NCBI GenBank assembly: GCA_020634875.1
Contig: JACKAX010000005.1
Span: 62,001-126,000, forward strand
Direction of reading: 5' to 3'
DNA from: Anaerolineales bacterium
Lineage (GTDB): Bacteria; Chloroflexota; Anaerolineae; Anaerolineales; JABWBV01
DNA length: 64,000 nucleotides
The translations under genes and the position numbers were made by a program. The notes under the pieces were generated by a model. The model did not search any database and was not told where the DNA came from. It saw nothing but the letters and a program-made list of their open reading frames with translations. Below are positions 1 through 6,992 of the stretch, piece after piece (within the stretch, counting starts at the first letter, position 1; the number at the start of each line of letters is the position of its first letter).

Positions 1-110
1 CGCTGGGGTTTGAGGACCCGGCATATTTCAGTCGTTTTTTTAAGAAGCAAACGGGGATCGCGCCTGAGCAATTCAAAACGCAAATGGCGACTACTCAGAC
101 CAGACCCTAA
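1..110 (+). CDS. AraC-family transcriptional regulator, C-terminal fragment (cut by window start)
   Basis: Reading in frame 3 gives 35 residues ending in a TAA at 108-110. They match the second helix-turn-helix of AraC/XylS regulators: [19 protein letters not shown] followed by APEQF is the usual end of that DNA-binding domain. The rest of the gene lies outside the window. Family members bind promoter half-sites and usually activate transcription. The SnoaL-like gene 258 bases downstream, on the same strand, is a plausible neighbour target, but that is only inferred from position. The stop codon sits inside the left arm of the perfect inverted repeat at 101-165. Confidence 0.85.
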   Translation, partial: LGFEDPAYFSRFFKKQTGIAPEQFKTQMATTQTRP

Positions 111-165
111 AGGTTTCGTTTCCAACTGCGGCGGGAAATACATAGGGAAAAACCTTTAGGGTCTG
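101..165. repeat. Palindromic intergenic repeat, copy 1 (ACCCTAAAGGTTT family)
   Basis: A perfect 16-base inverted repeat: cagaccctaaaggttt (101-116) and its reverse complement (150-165), with a 33-base loop. Related elements lie at 48386-48487 and 50752-50845. It could act as a transcript 3' end for the AraC gene, but no T-run follows. The recurrence suggests a dispersed repeat family. Confidence 0.75.
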
Positions 166-254
166 AGTGCCCAAACGTTCAAATAGTACAAGTCAGGCGG
201 TTAATCGTCCATTTGCCCACTGGGGAGTTCGCTATATACTCTTTTCAAGCAATA

Positions 255-317
255 AGGTGGGGTGGACGTGATGAAATGCTGTCCAATTGGGCATGTCTCC
301 CTACGTCCACTCCACCT
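255..317. repeat. 15-base inverted repeat upstream of the SnoaL-like gene
   Basis: aggtggggtggacgt (255-269) faces acgtccactccacct (303-317), 14 of 15 pairing, with a 33-base loop. It lies 50 bases before the SnoaL-like start codon, so it would be in the leader RNA if transcription starts upstream. The tract aagtcaggcgg near 190 could be an activator half-site for the AraC protein, but this is a guess. Confidence 0.5.
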
Positions 318-367
318 GGTGTCTACTCAAAGTGAATAATTACAATTTGATTGAAAGGAGTATGAAA

Positions 368-781
368 ATGTCTTTAGAACAAAACAAAGAAATCGCATTG
401 GGTGTTTCGCGCGCCATTATGAATGGCGAATGGGCAAAGGTAGATGAATTATTGGACGATAATTTCTTCTACATTGGGGATGGCGCGGCCCCCATTAATA
501 AAGCACAATACATTGGCTTTATGCGTGGTGTGTTGTGCGGCGGGATGACCGAGATGGATATGGATTTCCTGCGTGTGATCGCCGAAGGTGATATTGTGGC
601 GGTGGATTACACGAATGCGATGACGCACACCGGCGAGTTTTATGGCATTCCGGCCACCGGAAAACGGGTCTTCGCGACAGGACAATTCATGCGCGAAGTA
701 AAAAATGGCAAAGTCATGGCAGAGTGGCAAACGACGAATGCGTTGGGGTTGATGGCACAACTTGGGGCCATTCCCGCGTAA
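368..781 (+). CDS. SnoaL-like / NTF2-fold ester cyclase family protein
   Basis: A 137-residue small cone-fold protein of the SnoaL/NTF2-like superfamily (COG3631 or COG5485 type). Members include polyketide cyclases and many uncharacterised stress or catabolic proteins. The pattern supporting this is an N-terminal helix with AIMNGEWAKVDELLDDNF, a central GDIVAVDYTNAMTHTGEFYG strand pair, the PATGKRV turn, and a final EWQTTNALGLMAQLG strand-helix. The upstream in-frame ATGs at 287 and 362 are poorer choices: AAGGAG at 355-360 is 7 bases from the ATG at 368 but only 1 base from the ATG at 362. The gene ends in a strong terminator. Substrate is unknown. Confidence 0.8.
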   Translation: MSLEQNKEIALGVSRAIMNGEWAKVDELLDDNFFYIGDGAAPINKAQYIGFMRGVLCGGMTEMDMDFLRVIAEGDIVAVDYTNAMTHTGEFYGIPATGKRVFATGQFMREVKNGKVMAEWQTTNALGLMAQLGAIPA

Positions 782-802
782 GCAATCATTCTCAGGGGAA
801 AA

Positions 803-840
803 AGGCTGGATACGAGGAACCTCGCATCCAGCCTTTTTTT
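803..840 (+). terminator. Rho-independent terminator after the SnoaL-like gene
   Basis: The stem aggctggat...atccagcct, with a further cgagg/cctcg pairing, is followed by seven Ts. It lies 20 bases past the stop and separates this gene from the convergent marC-family gene. The A-run on the left arm could let it work in both directions. Confidence 0.85.
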
Positions 841-878
841 ATTTTCTGGATAGTAACTGCCCAGGCTAAGAGAGGGAA

Positions 879-1511
879 CTACCCCATCAGTCCGTGATAA
901 AAGGCGGCGATCCCATTCAGGATAAATTGCACTGCGAGGGCGGCAAGCACCAGCCCTAAGATACGGGTGATGATGTGCATGGGGCCGTCTCCTAAACGAT
1001 TCATCACGCGCTCGGCCATGAACATGATCGGCCAGGCGATGAGATAAATGAAGGCGAGCACGCCCGTAAGCACCCCTATACGCGTCCAATCGGCTCCGGC
1101 TTGGGTTGCCAGCAACAAAATGGTGGCGATGGTGCCGGGGCCAGCTAACTGGGGAATGGTGAGGGGGAAGATCGCGACATCGCGATCCGCTTGACTGGAC
1201 AGGGGGAGTTGGATGGGCGAACGCTGGCCCATCAACATCGAGAAGGCGATGGCAAACAAGAGGATGCCGCCGCTGATCGAAAAGGCTTCGACAGAGACCC
1301 CCATATAACTCAAAAAGGCGCGCCCGACATACAGGAAAAACAACGCGACGAGAAATGCTGCGATAACGGCGCGGGTGAGGGTAGCTTTCCGTTGGCGCGC
1401 ATCCATGCCGCTGGTGACCGCGACAAAAACAGGGGAAACGGCGATGGGGTTAATCATCACGAACAGGAGCCCGAAGGCGGTTAAGGCGAATTGAAGGAGT
1501 TCGTTATTCAT
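879..1511 (-). CDS. MarC-family integral membrane protein
   Basis: The 210 residues give six predicted membrane segments and the length expected of the MarC/UPF0056 family. The hallmarks are NPIAVSPVF after the first helix (residues 21-29) and the QLAGPGTIATILL stretch around residues 120-132. The function of the family is not settled: the early link to multiple antibiotic resistance was not upheld, and some archaeal relatives were proposed as neutral amino-acid transporters. The start is the only good ATG, and codons fit the neighbouring genes. It converges on the SnoaL-like gene and diverges from the DinB gene, so it is probably transcribed alone. Confidence 0.9.
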   Translation of the reverse strand: MNNELLQFALTAFGLLFVMINPIAVSPVFVAVTSGMDARQRKATLTRAVIAAFLVALFFLYVGRAFLSYMGVSVEAFSISGGILLFAIAFSMLMGQRSPIQLPLSSQADRDVAIFPLTIPQLAGPGTIATILLLATQAGADWTRIGVLTGVLAFIYLIAWPIMFMAERVMNRLGDGPMHIITRILGLVLAALAVQFILNGIAAFYHGLMG

Positions 1512-1612
1512 AGATTGGGCAAGAGATGAAAAAGCACAATTATAAACGGAAAGATTTGCCGCTCATGGTATAAAGCATCATCACTTCTGTAGATATTTTT
1601 CGAGGAGTTGCT

Positions 1613-2146
1613 ATGACCTTTGACACCAAAAGCGAAATTCTGAACGGCCTTAAACAGGCCAATGAGGCTGTGACCCAATGGTTCGAAAAAATCCCTGCGA
1701 ACACGTTTTTCGTTCGCGAGGGAGAAACCTGGTCGGCTTCGGATAACATGGATCATCTCATTCGGGCGAACAAGCCGATCACGAAAGCGTTGAAACTTCC
1801 CCGGCTGGCTTTGCAAACGATGTTTGGGAAACACACCGAATCGGCGCGCGGTTACGAAGCGATTTGTGCCTTTTATCGCGACGAACTTGCCAAAGGAGCC
1901 GTTGCTTCAGGGAGTTTTCTCCCCGACCAACAACAACCGGACGATCCCGAAAAAGCCAAACGCGAGATTTTAGCCCGTTGGGTTTCTGCCAGCGGTGAAT
2001 TGATAGCCCAGGCGGAAAAATGGGACGAGCACGAATTAGATAGTTACCATCTTCCACACCCCATTTTAGGGAATCTGTCTATCCGCGAGATGTTTTACTT
2101 TACGCACTATCACAATCTGCGACATGCCAGTTTGGAAGGGGATTAA
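1613..2146 (+). CDS. DinB-superfamily protein
   Basis: A 177-residue four-helix protein of the DinB/YfiT-like metalloenzyme superfamily. The three expected metal-binding histidines are visible: His48 in the NMDHLI motif, and His167 and His171 in HYHNLRH near the C-terminus. Well-studied relatives are thiol S-transferases that use bacillithiol, mycothiol or glutathione, often in detoxification. Which thiol this organism uses cannot be told. CGAGGAG just before the ATG supports this start. It is followed after 5 bases by the DUF1801 gene, so the two are probably cotranscribed. The region seems more A+T-rich than the 4.8-11 kb region, which fits foreign origin. Confidence 0.85.
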   Translation: MTFDTKSEILNGLKQANEAVTQWFEKIPANTFFVREGETWSASDNMDHLIRANKPITKALKLPRLALQTMFGKHTESARGYEAICAFYRDELAKGAVASGSFLPDQQQPDDPEKAKREILARWVSASGELIAQAEKWDEHELDSYHLPHPILGNLSIREMFYFTHYHNLRHASLEGD

Positions 2147-2151
2147 AAGAC

Positions 2152-2739
2152 ATGACGAACACAAACCCAAAAGTGGACTTTTTTTTCAACAAAGCTGTGC
2201 AATGGCGGGAAGAATATGCGTTGTTGCGGATGATGATGCTTGACTGCGACTTGAACGAAGAAGTGAAGTGGGGCTGTCCTTGTTACACGTCAGATGACAA
2301 AAATATTGTCTTAATTCACGGATTTAAGGAATACTGTGCCCTCTTGTTTTTTAAAGGGGCTTTGTTAAAAGACCTCGGCGGGATTCTCGTCCAGCAAACG
2401 GAAAATACACAGGCAACGCGCCAAATTCGGTTCACGAGTACAGACGAAATCGAGGAATTGGCACACGTGGTGAAAGCGTACATCGCGGAGGCTATCGAAG
2501 TGGAAAAGGTCGGGTTAAAAGTATCGTACAAAAAGACGACTGAATTCAACATGTCGGAAGAATTTCTCGATAAACTCGATGAAATGCCCGAATTGAAAAC
2601 CGCGTTTGAAGCCCTGACCCCGGGGCGACAGCGCGGCTACTTGCTTTATTTTTCTGCGCCGAAACAAGCCAAAACGAGGACAGCGAGAGTTGAAAAATAT
2701 ATCGAGAAAATTCTTGCCGGGAAGGGATTGGATGATTAG
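2152..2739 (+). CDS. DUF1801 / YdeI-like (OmdA-type) protein
   Basis: The 195 residues carry the DUF1801 fold early (KWGCPCYTSDDKNIVLI then a FFKGALL strand) and a C-terminal YdeI/OmdA-type segment ending in the helix around TPGRQRGYLLYFSAPKQAKT and RVEKYIEKIL. YdeI of Bacillus and its relatives are linked by annotation to envelope stress or peptide tolerance. No enzyme activity is established. The ATG lies 5 bases past the DinB stop, within an apparent operon. Its last codons overlap the start of the truncated CPBP gene (ATG at 2732). Confidence 0.8.
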   Translation: MTNTNPKVDFFFNKAVQWREEYALLRMMMLDCDLNEEVKWGCPCYTSDDKNIVLIHGFKEYCALLFFKGALLKDLGGILVQQTENTQATRQIRFTSTDEIEELAHVVKAYIAEAIEVEKVGLKVSYKKTTEFNMSEEFLDKLDEMPELKTAFEALTPGRQRGYLLYFSAPKQAKTRTARVEKYIEKILAGKGLDD

Positions 2740-3016
2740 AAAATCCGATCCTCTTTCCGCAGGATTCTTTCTGTATTTGTTCCTTTTTCATGCCATTTGG
2801 ATCGGATACATCATTTGGTTTTTTCCGTGGATGCAAATGTTGGGGGATAAGACTTTTCTTTATGCCCTGACCAGCATTACCTTTCGCTTGACCGTTTGGG
2901 TTCTCTCCGTTTTTATGTTTCTCCGCTACTTTGATCACATTGACCCGATAGAATATCTGAAGCTAAAACAAAATTGGAAAAAAGGTATCATCTTTGCATT
3001 CGTTCCCTTTCATTAA
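2732..3016 (+). pseudogene. Truncated CPBP-type intramembrane protease (N-terminal part only)
   Basis: The 94 residues start at an ATG overlapping the previous stop and contain three hydrophobic segments: about 10-28, 36-50 and 54-66. The DPIEYLKLKQNWKKGI stretch resembles the linker before the catalytic half of some CPBP (Abi) glutamic intramembrane proteases. The catalytic EExxxR and HxxxN motifs are absent: the frame stops at TAA 3014-3016 and the following DNA belongs to a methyltransferase gene. I read this as the remnant of a gene cut off by recombination near 3000. It could still be translated as a small membrane protein. Family assignment is from memory of the motif and is moderate. 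Confidence 0.5.
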
Positions 3017-3048
3017 TGATGAATGGGGCTTCGCCCCAAGAGGTTTTT

Positions 3049-3828
3049 ATGGAAAACACGCCCCAACTAAATTACGGAAATTGGATTCGAAAAAAGCTTC
3101 TGATCATATTAGGGATTAGCACGTTGAGTCTTGGCGGGCTCACTGGTCTCCCCTTTGGCCCCATTTACCGCCTCATGATGGCGATCCTGTTTGGGATCAC
3201 GTTCCTCAGTTTTCTTTTCCCACTTTACGCCTACTACATGTTCTCCCAAAAGGGCGGAAGATTCCAGGAAAAAGTATACAACCTGATCATTGAGCGGCTG
3301 GACGTACCTGGCAAAAGCCACATTCTCGATATTGGTTCGGGGAACGGAGTCCTGGCGGTGCAGCTCGCCCAACAACTACCCGAAGCCCAAGTTACAGGGA
3401 TGGATTACTGGGGCCTGAACTGGGAATATTCCAAAAGTGTGTGCGAAGAAAACGCCCGAAAAGGCGGCGTCGCAACACGCGTCCATTTCCAAAAAGGAGA
3501 TGCCGCACAACTTGAATTTGCGGACGCGACCTTCTACGGGGCGATCAGCAACTTGACCTTCCACGAAGTGCAATCCGCGGCAGACAAACGCGAAGTGGTA
3601 CGCGAGGCCCTGCGCGTCATCAAACCCGGAGGCAGGTTTGCCTTTGTAGATTATTTTTACGAAACGAAATACTACGGAAACCCTACCGAGTTTGAAGCTT
3701 TTCTCAAGGGACTGAACCTCGCTCAATTTGAATACAAACCCCTGCGAGACTTGCTCACCCTCCCAGTATTACTACGACATCCAAAAATCTTGGGGAAGGT
3801 CGGCATGATTTACGGGACGAAACGCTAA
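3049..3828 (+). CDS. Membrane-anchored class I SAM-dependent methyltransferase
   Basis: The 259-residue protein has two N-terminal hydrophobic segments (about 16-33 and 43-62) and then a Rossmann methyltransferase domain. SAM-binding motif I is ILDIGSGNG (92-100), an acidic MDYWG follows the second strand, and the KGDAAQLEF and RVIKPGGRFAFVDYF segments are also typical. The acceptor is unknown. A longer frame opens at 2974, but the ATG at 3049 has AAGAGG five bases upstream and gives a cleaner N-terminus. A small hairpin (ggggcttcgcccc) lies just before the ribosome site. The CDF gene follows after 6 bases, so the two are probably in one transcript. Confidence 0.85.
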   Translation: MENTPQLNYGNWIRKKLLIILGISTLSLGGLTGLPFGPIYRLMMAILFGITFLSFLFPLYAYYMFSQKGGRFQEKVYNLIIERLDVPGKSHILDIGSGNGVLAVQLAQQLPEAQVTGMDYWGLNWEYSKSVCEENARKGGVATRVHFQKGDAAQLEFADATFYGAISNLTFHEVQSAADKREVVREALRVIKPGGRFAFVDYFYETKYYGNPTEFEAFLKGLNLAQFEYKPLRDLLTLPVLLRHPKILGKVGMIYGTKR

Positions 3829-3834
3829 AGCCTT

Positions 3835-4632
3835 ATGATGCAAAAAACCACATTCAACATTCAACACATGGATTGCGCGGCGGAAGAACAATTAATCCGC
3901 ATGAAACTTGAAAACTTCAAAAACATCGCCGCTTTGCAGTTCGATTTGCCCCAGCGTAAGTTGGAGGTCTATCACACCGGCGATTACCACCCCATTTTCA
4001 ACGAGATTGATCAATTGAAACTGGAAGCTTCGTTCGTTGCAAGCGGCCTGACCGATAACGAACTCCCCGCGAGTCAAAAGGATCTGGAAAGGCGCTTACT
4101 TTTCCAGGTGCTGGCAATCAATTTTTTCTTCTTCGTATTGGAAAGCCTTATGGGGTTTTTTGCCAACTCGATGGGGTTAGTAGCCGACAGTCTGGACATG
4201 CTCGCCGATAGTCTCGTCTATGGCCTTGCGCTCTTTGCCGTGGGCGGAACCCTCGTCCGAAAAAAGCAAATTGCCAAAATCAGCGGATATTTTCAATTGA
4301 CGTTGGCAATTTTCGGCGTCACGGAAGTTATCCGGCGCTTCCTCGGGTTTGGGGAAGTGCCTGTCTATCAAACGATGATGGGCATCTCGCTGCTCGCTTT
4401 GCTGGGCAATGCCGCCAGTTTGTACCTCCTGCAAAAAAGCAAAAACACCGAAGCCCACATCCAGGCGAGTATGATTTTTACCTCGAACGATGTGCTAATC
4501 AACATCGGTGTCATCCTGGCAGGTGGTTTGGTCTTGATCACCCATTCCAAAATCCCCGATTTAGCTGTGGGAACATTGGTGTTTCTGCTTGTGGCGCATG
4601 GCGCTTACCGGATTTTACAAATTTCAAAATAA
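3835..4632 (+). CDS. Cation diffusion facilitator (CDF) transporter with HMA-like N-terminus
   Basis: The 265 residues combine a 75-residue ferredoxin-like domain and a six-helix CDF transporter. The N-terminal HMA-like domain has the degenerate motif MDCAAEE in place of MxCxxC, so it probably does not bind metal through two cysteines. The transporter half shows the paired acidic site ADSLDMLADS in helix 2, and SNDVLINIGV in helix 5, where the usual histidine is replaced by asparagine next to aspartate. CDF proteins export Zn, Co, Cd or Mn in exchange for protons. The missing histidine makes the metal choice uncertain. ATG 3838 is an equally possible start. Confidence 0.85.
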   Translation: MMQKTTFNIQHMDCAAEEQLIRMKLENFKNIAALQFDLPQRKLEVYHTGDYHPIFNEIDQLKLEASFVASGLTDNELPASQKDLERRLLFQVLAINFFFFVLESLMGFFANSMGLVADSLDMLADSLVYGLALFAVGGTLVRKKQIAKISGYFQLTLAIFGVTEVIRRFLGFGEVPVYQTMMGISLLALLGNAASLYLLQKSKNTEAHIQASMIFTSNDVLINIGVILAGGLVLITHSKIPDLAVGTLVFLLVAHGAYRILQISK

Positions 4633-4640
4633 CCTATAAG

Positions 4641-4820
4641 ATGAAAATTAATCATCTTGACCATCTTTTCCTGACCGTCAAAAATATTGAAGCCACATGC
4701 CAATTCTATGGAACCGTTTTAAGAATGGAAATCGTCACGTTCGGAAACAACCGAAAAGCCATCCTCTTTGGCACACAAAAAATCAATTTGCACGAATTAG
4801 CGAATTACCATGAAAAATAA
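4641..4820 (+). pseudogene. Truncated VOC-family (glyoxalase-like) gene, N-terminal half
   Basis: The 59 codons read MKINHLDHLFLTVKNIEATC, then CQFYGTVLRMEIVTFGNNRK and a KINLHE strand. This is the first beta-alpha-beta-beta-beta module of a VOC (vicinal oxygen chelate) protein, with a metal-ligand-type His at HLDH and another in INLHE. Complete relatives are about 125-130 residues and have a second module, which is missing. The frame runs into the start of the YibE/F gene and stops at 4818-4820. It therefore looks 3'-deleted, with the breakpoint very near 4805. This is the second truncated gene in 2 kb. Confidence 0.7.
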
Positions 4821-6000
4821 AACCACTATCCTAGGTTCTACCATCATCACGATCATCATCGCCATCGGCATGATCTGGCTCATCCTCTCCCGCCCCGCGC
4901 GGGACGCCACCGCCGCCTACGCCATCGGACAAGCTGAAGGCACCGTCCGCGCCGAAGTCACCCAAATCATCGAAGAAGGCGAAATCACCCTCGGCGATAC
5001 CACCCAAACTTACCGCATCCTCCGGGTCAAAGCGTTGGAAGGCCAATGGCAAGGCGTAGAATTTGACATTGACTACGGCCAACGCCAGGTGCGCCCACCC
5101 GGTCTGCTCCCCAACGCCGGCGACGAAGTACTGATTACCATCGGACAAGACCAAAACAACGTGCTGACTGCCTACTTTTCCGACTTCGTCCGCACCCGCC
5201 CGGTGCTGATCTTGATGATCACCTTTGCCGTGTTCAGCGTACTCATCAGCGGGTGGAAAGGGCTGCGCGGCCTGATCGGGATGGGTGTCAGCCTCGCGGT
5301 CATCATCTACTACATCCTTCCCAACATTCTCGCCGGGAAAGACCCCGTTTTCGTGAGTGTGACCGGCGCGTTCATCCTCCTCGCCAGCACCCTCTACCTC
5401 ATTTACGGCTGGACGCTAAAAACCCACGCTGCCGTCCTTGGTATGTTGATCGCCCTCCTGCTCACCGGATTGTTGTCCAGCTACTTCATTGATCTCACCC
5501 GCCTGACTGGATTTGGCAGCGAGGACGCGTTATTCCTCATCCAGGCGCAAAACGTCCAAATCAACTTGCGCGGATTGGTGCTGGGCGGAATGCTGATCGG
5601 CGCGCTGGGCGTGTTGGATGATTTGGTCATCACCCAGGCATCGGTGGTGTTCGAGATTCACCACACCGACCCGGGATTGAAATTCCGGTGGCTCTTCCGG
5701 CGGGCGATGGTGGTCGGGCAAGATCATGTCGCGGCCACGGTCAACACGCTCGTACTCGCCTACGCAGGTGCGGCGTTGCCCACACTTCTACTGTTTTCCA
5801 TCTCCGGGACAGGATTTATTCAACTGTTGAACCTGGAATTTGTGACCGAAGAAGTGGTGCGAACCGTCGTCGGCTCGTTGGGGCTGATGGCCTCCGTGCC
5901 CATCACCACCGCGCTGGCCTGTTGGGTGGCGGTGAACCATCACGAGTGGGGAGATTGGGCAAAGTGGTTGGGGCCGGAAGGGGAAGGGCATTCGCATTAG
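4810..6000 (+). CDS. YibE/F-family multi-pass membrane protein
   Basis: The 396-residue product has one N-terminal anchor, an extracytoplasmic beta-rich part (about 40-130), and seven or so membrane helices. It matches the YibE/F family: the second half has GVLDDLVITQASVVFEIH, the family's conserved DD and Q motif, and MVVGQDHVAATVNTLVLAYAG. The family's role is not established, although some relatives are found near peptide or metal transport genes. The ATG overlaps the truncated VOC frame and has no obvious ribosome site, so the true start might be slightly later. From here to 11.7 kb the DNA is visibly more G+C-rich than the preceding 3 kb. Confidence 0.85.
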   Translation: MKNKTTILGSTIITIIIAIGMIWLILSRPARDATAAYAIGQAEGTVRAEVTQIIEEGEITLGDTTQTYRILRVKALEGQWQGVEFDIDYGQRQVRPPGLLPNAGDEVLITIGQDQNNVLTAYFSDFVRTRPVLILMITFAVFSVLISGWKGLRGLIGMGVSLAVIIYYILPNILAGKDPVFVSVTGAFILLASTLYLIYGWTLKTHAAVLGMLIALLLTGLLSSYFIDLTRLTGFGSEDALFLIQAQNVQINLRGLVLGGMLIGALGVLDDLVITQASVVFEIHHTDPGLKFRWLFRRAMVVGQDHVAATVNTLVLAYAGAALPTLLLFSISGTGFIQLLNLEFVTEEVVRTVVGSLGLMASVPITTALACWVAVNHHEWGDWAKWLGPEGEGHSH

Positions 6001-6015
6001 TCAGGGTAGAGGTTG

Positions 6016-6071
6016 CCCGAAAAAAAGGGTAAAAAGGGCCTGTACAGGCCCTTTTTACCCTTTTTTTCGGG
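6016..6071. terminator. Perfect 56-base palindrome, probable terminator of the YibE/F gene
   Basis: The two 28-base arms (6016-6043 and 6044-6071) are exact reverse complements with no loop bases. They are centred on ctgtacag and contain a run of seven As opposite seven Ts. In RNA this gives a very stable hairpin with an embedded U-run, 16 bases after the YibE/F stop. It is symmetric, so it could stop transcripts from either side. Confidence 0.8.
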
Positions 6072-6163
6072 ATGACGCCTCTGTGAAATCATCCCCAAGT
6101 CTCCCCCCACCTCAGACCCTAGTCCGATCACAAAACCGGGCGGTGTTTATATACTGTTGCGAT

Positions 6164-6205
6164 GTAGTGCGAATTCGCCTATAGCGATTTAGCAAATCGC
6201 GCGAC
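6164..6205. repeat. Palindromic repeat, GCGATTTAGCAAATCGC family, copy 1 (degraded)
   Basis: Two small hairpins sit side by side: gcgaattcgc (6169-6178) and gcgatttagcaaatcgc (6184-6200). They are bounded by a decayed gtag.../...cgac outer pair. A better-preserved copy is at 31751-31797. It lies just upstream of the LolD-type gene, so it may be in that gene's leader. Confidence 0.65.
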
Positions 6206-6226
6206 AAATCTAAACAGGAGACCCCC

Positions 6227-6913
6227 ATGCCCTCCCCCCTCATTCAGACAAACAACCTCCACCGCTCCCTCCCGCTCGGTGCCCAACAACTCCACATCCT
6301 CCGCGGCCTTACCTTCCACGTTGAAGACGGTGAATGGATCGCCCTCACCGGCCCATCGGGGTCGGGAAAATCCACGCTGCTCGGCCTGCTCGCGGGCGTA
6401 GATCGCCCCTCGTCCGGGCAACTGTTCCTCGAAGGCACGGACATCAGCCTCTTACCTGAAAAACAACTCGCCCGCCTGCGAAACGAAAAGATCGGATTGG
6501 TCTTCCAAGCCTTTAACTTGATCCCCACAATGACCGCCCTCGAAAACGTTGCCGTGCCCCTGTACATCAGCCCGAAACGCCATCAAGCCCGCCAACTCGC
6601 GCGAGAAATGCTCGCCCGCGTCGGGCTGGAATATCGGCTCGATCACCTACCCCACCAGCTTTCCGGGGGCGAACAGCAGCGCGTCGCCATCGCCCGCGCC
6701 CTTGTCACCAGCCCCCGCATCCTCCTCGCCGATGAACCCACCGGAAACCTGGACAGCGTTACCGGCGAGCAGGTTCTTGCCCTGATCACCGAACTCCACA
6801 AGCAACTAAACCTGACCGTCGTCATGGTCACGCACGATGCGGATGTGGCGCGGCACGCGAATCGGGAGTTGCACATGGTGGATGGGGTGTTTGTGAATGG
6901 GAGTGATAAGTGA
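6227..6913 (+). CDS. ABC transporter ATP-binding protein, LolD/MacB type
   Basis: A complete 228-residue ABC ATPase: Walker [10 protein letters not shown] (42-50), Q-loop Gln94, signature LSGGEQQR (145-152), Walker [14 protein letters not shown] (165-177) and the switch histidine in MVTHD. The PTGNLD variant and short length are typical of the LolD/MacB/YknY group, which powers extrusion of lipoproteins, peptides or toxins by a mechanotransmission permease. The matching FtsX-fold permease follows 79 bases later on the same strand. Substrate is not predictable. AACAGGAG upstream of the ATG supports the start. The stop codon falls within the left arm of a 23-base inverted repeat. Confidence 0.92.
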   Translation: MPSPLIQTNNLHRSLPLGAQQLHILRGLTFHVEDGEWIALTGPSGSGKSTLLGLLAGVDRPSSGQLFLEGTDISLLPEKQLARLRNEKIGLVFQAFNLIPTMTALENVAVPLYISPKRHQARQLAREMLARVGLEYRLDHLPHQLSGGEQQRVAIARALVTSPRILLADEPTGNLDSVTGEQVLALITELHKQLNLTVVMVTHDADVARHANRELHMVDGVFVNGSDK

Positions 6914-6953
6914 CGAGTAATAAGTAAACCACTTATCACTCGTCACTTATCAC
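6903..6953. repeat. GATAAGTGA-type inverted repeat between ATPase and permease genes
   Basis: A 23-base arm (6903-6925) pairs at 22 positions with 6931-6953 around the loop aaacc. Core words are gataagtga and cgagt. Further partial copies (acgcattactcgttactcattat) follow up to 6970. A related 12-base palindrome lies on the other side of the permease gene at 9499-9526. A long RNA hairpin here may stabilise the ATPase mRNA or reduce permease expression. Confidence 0.75.
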
Positions 6954-6992
6954 GCATTACTCGTTACTCATTATCCTTTTCGAGATAATCCC

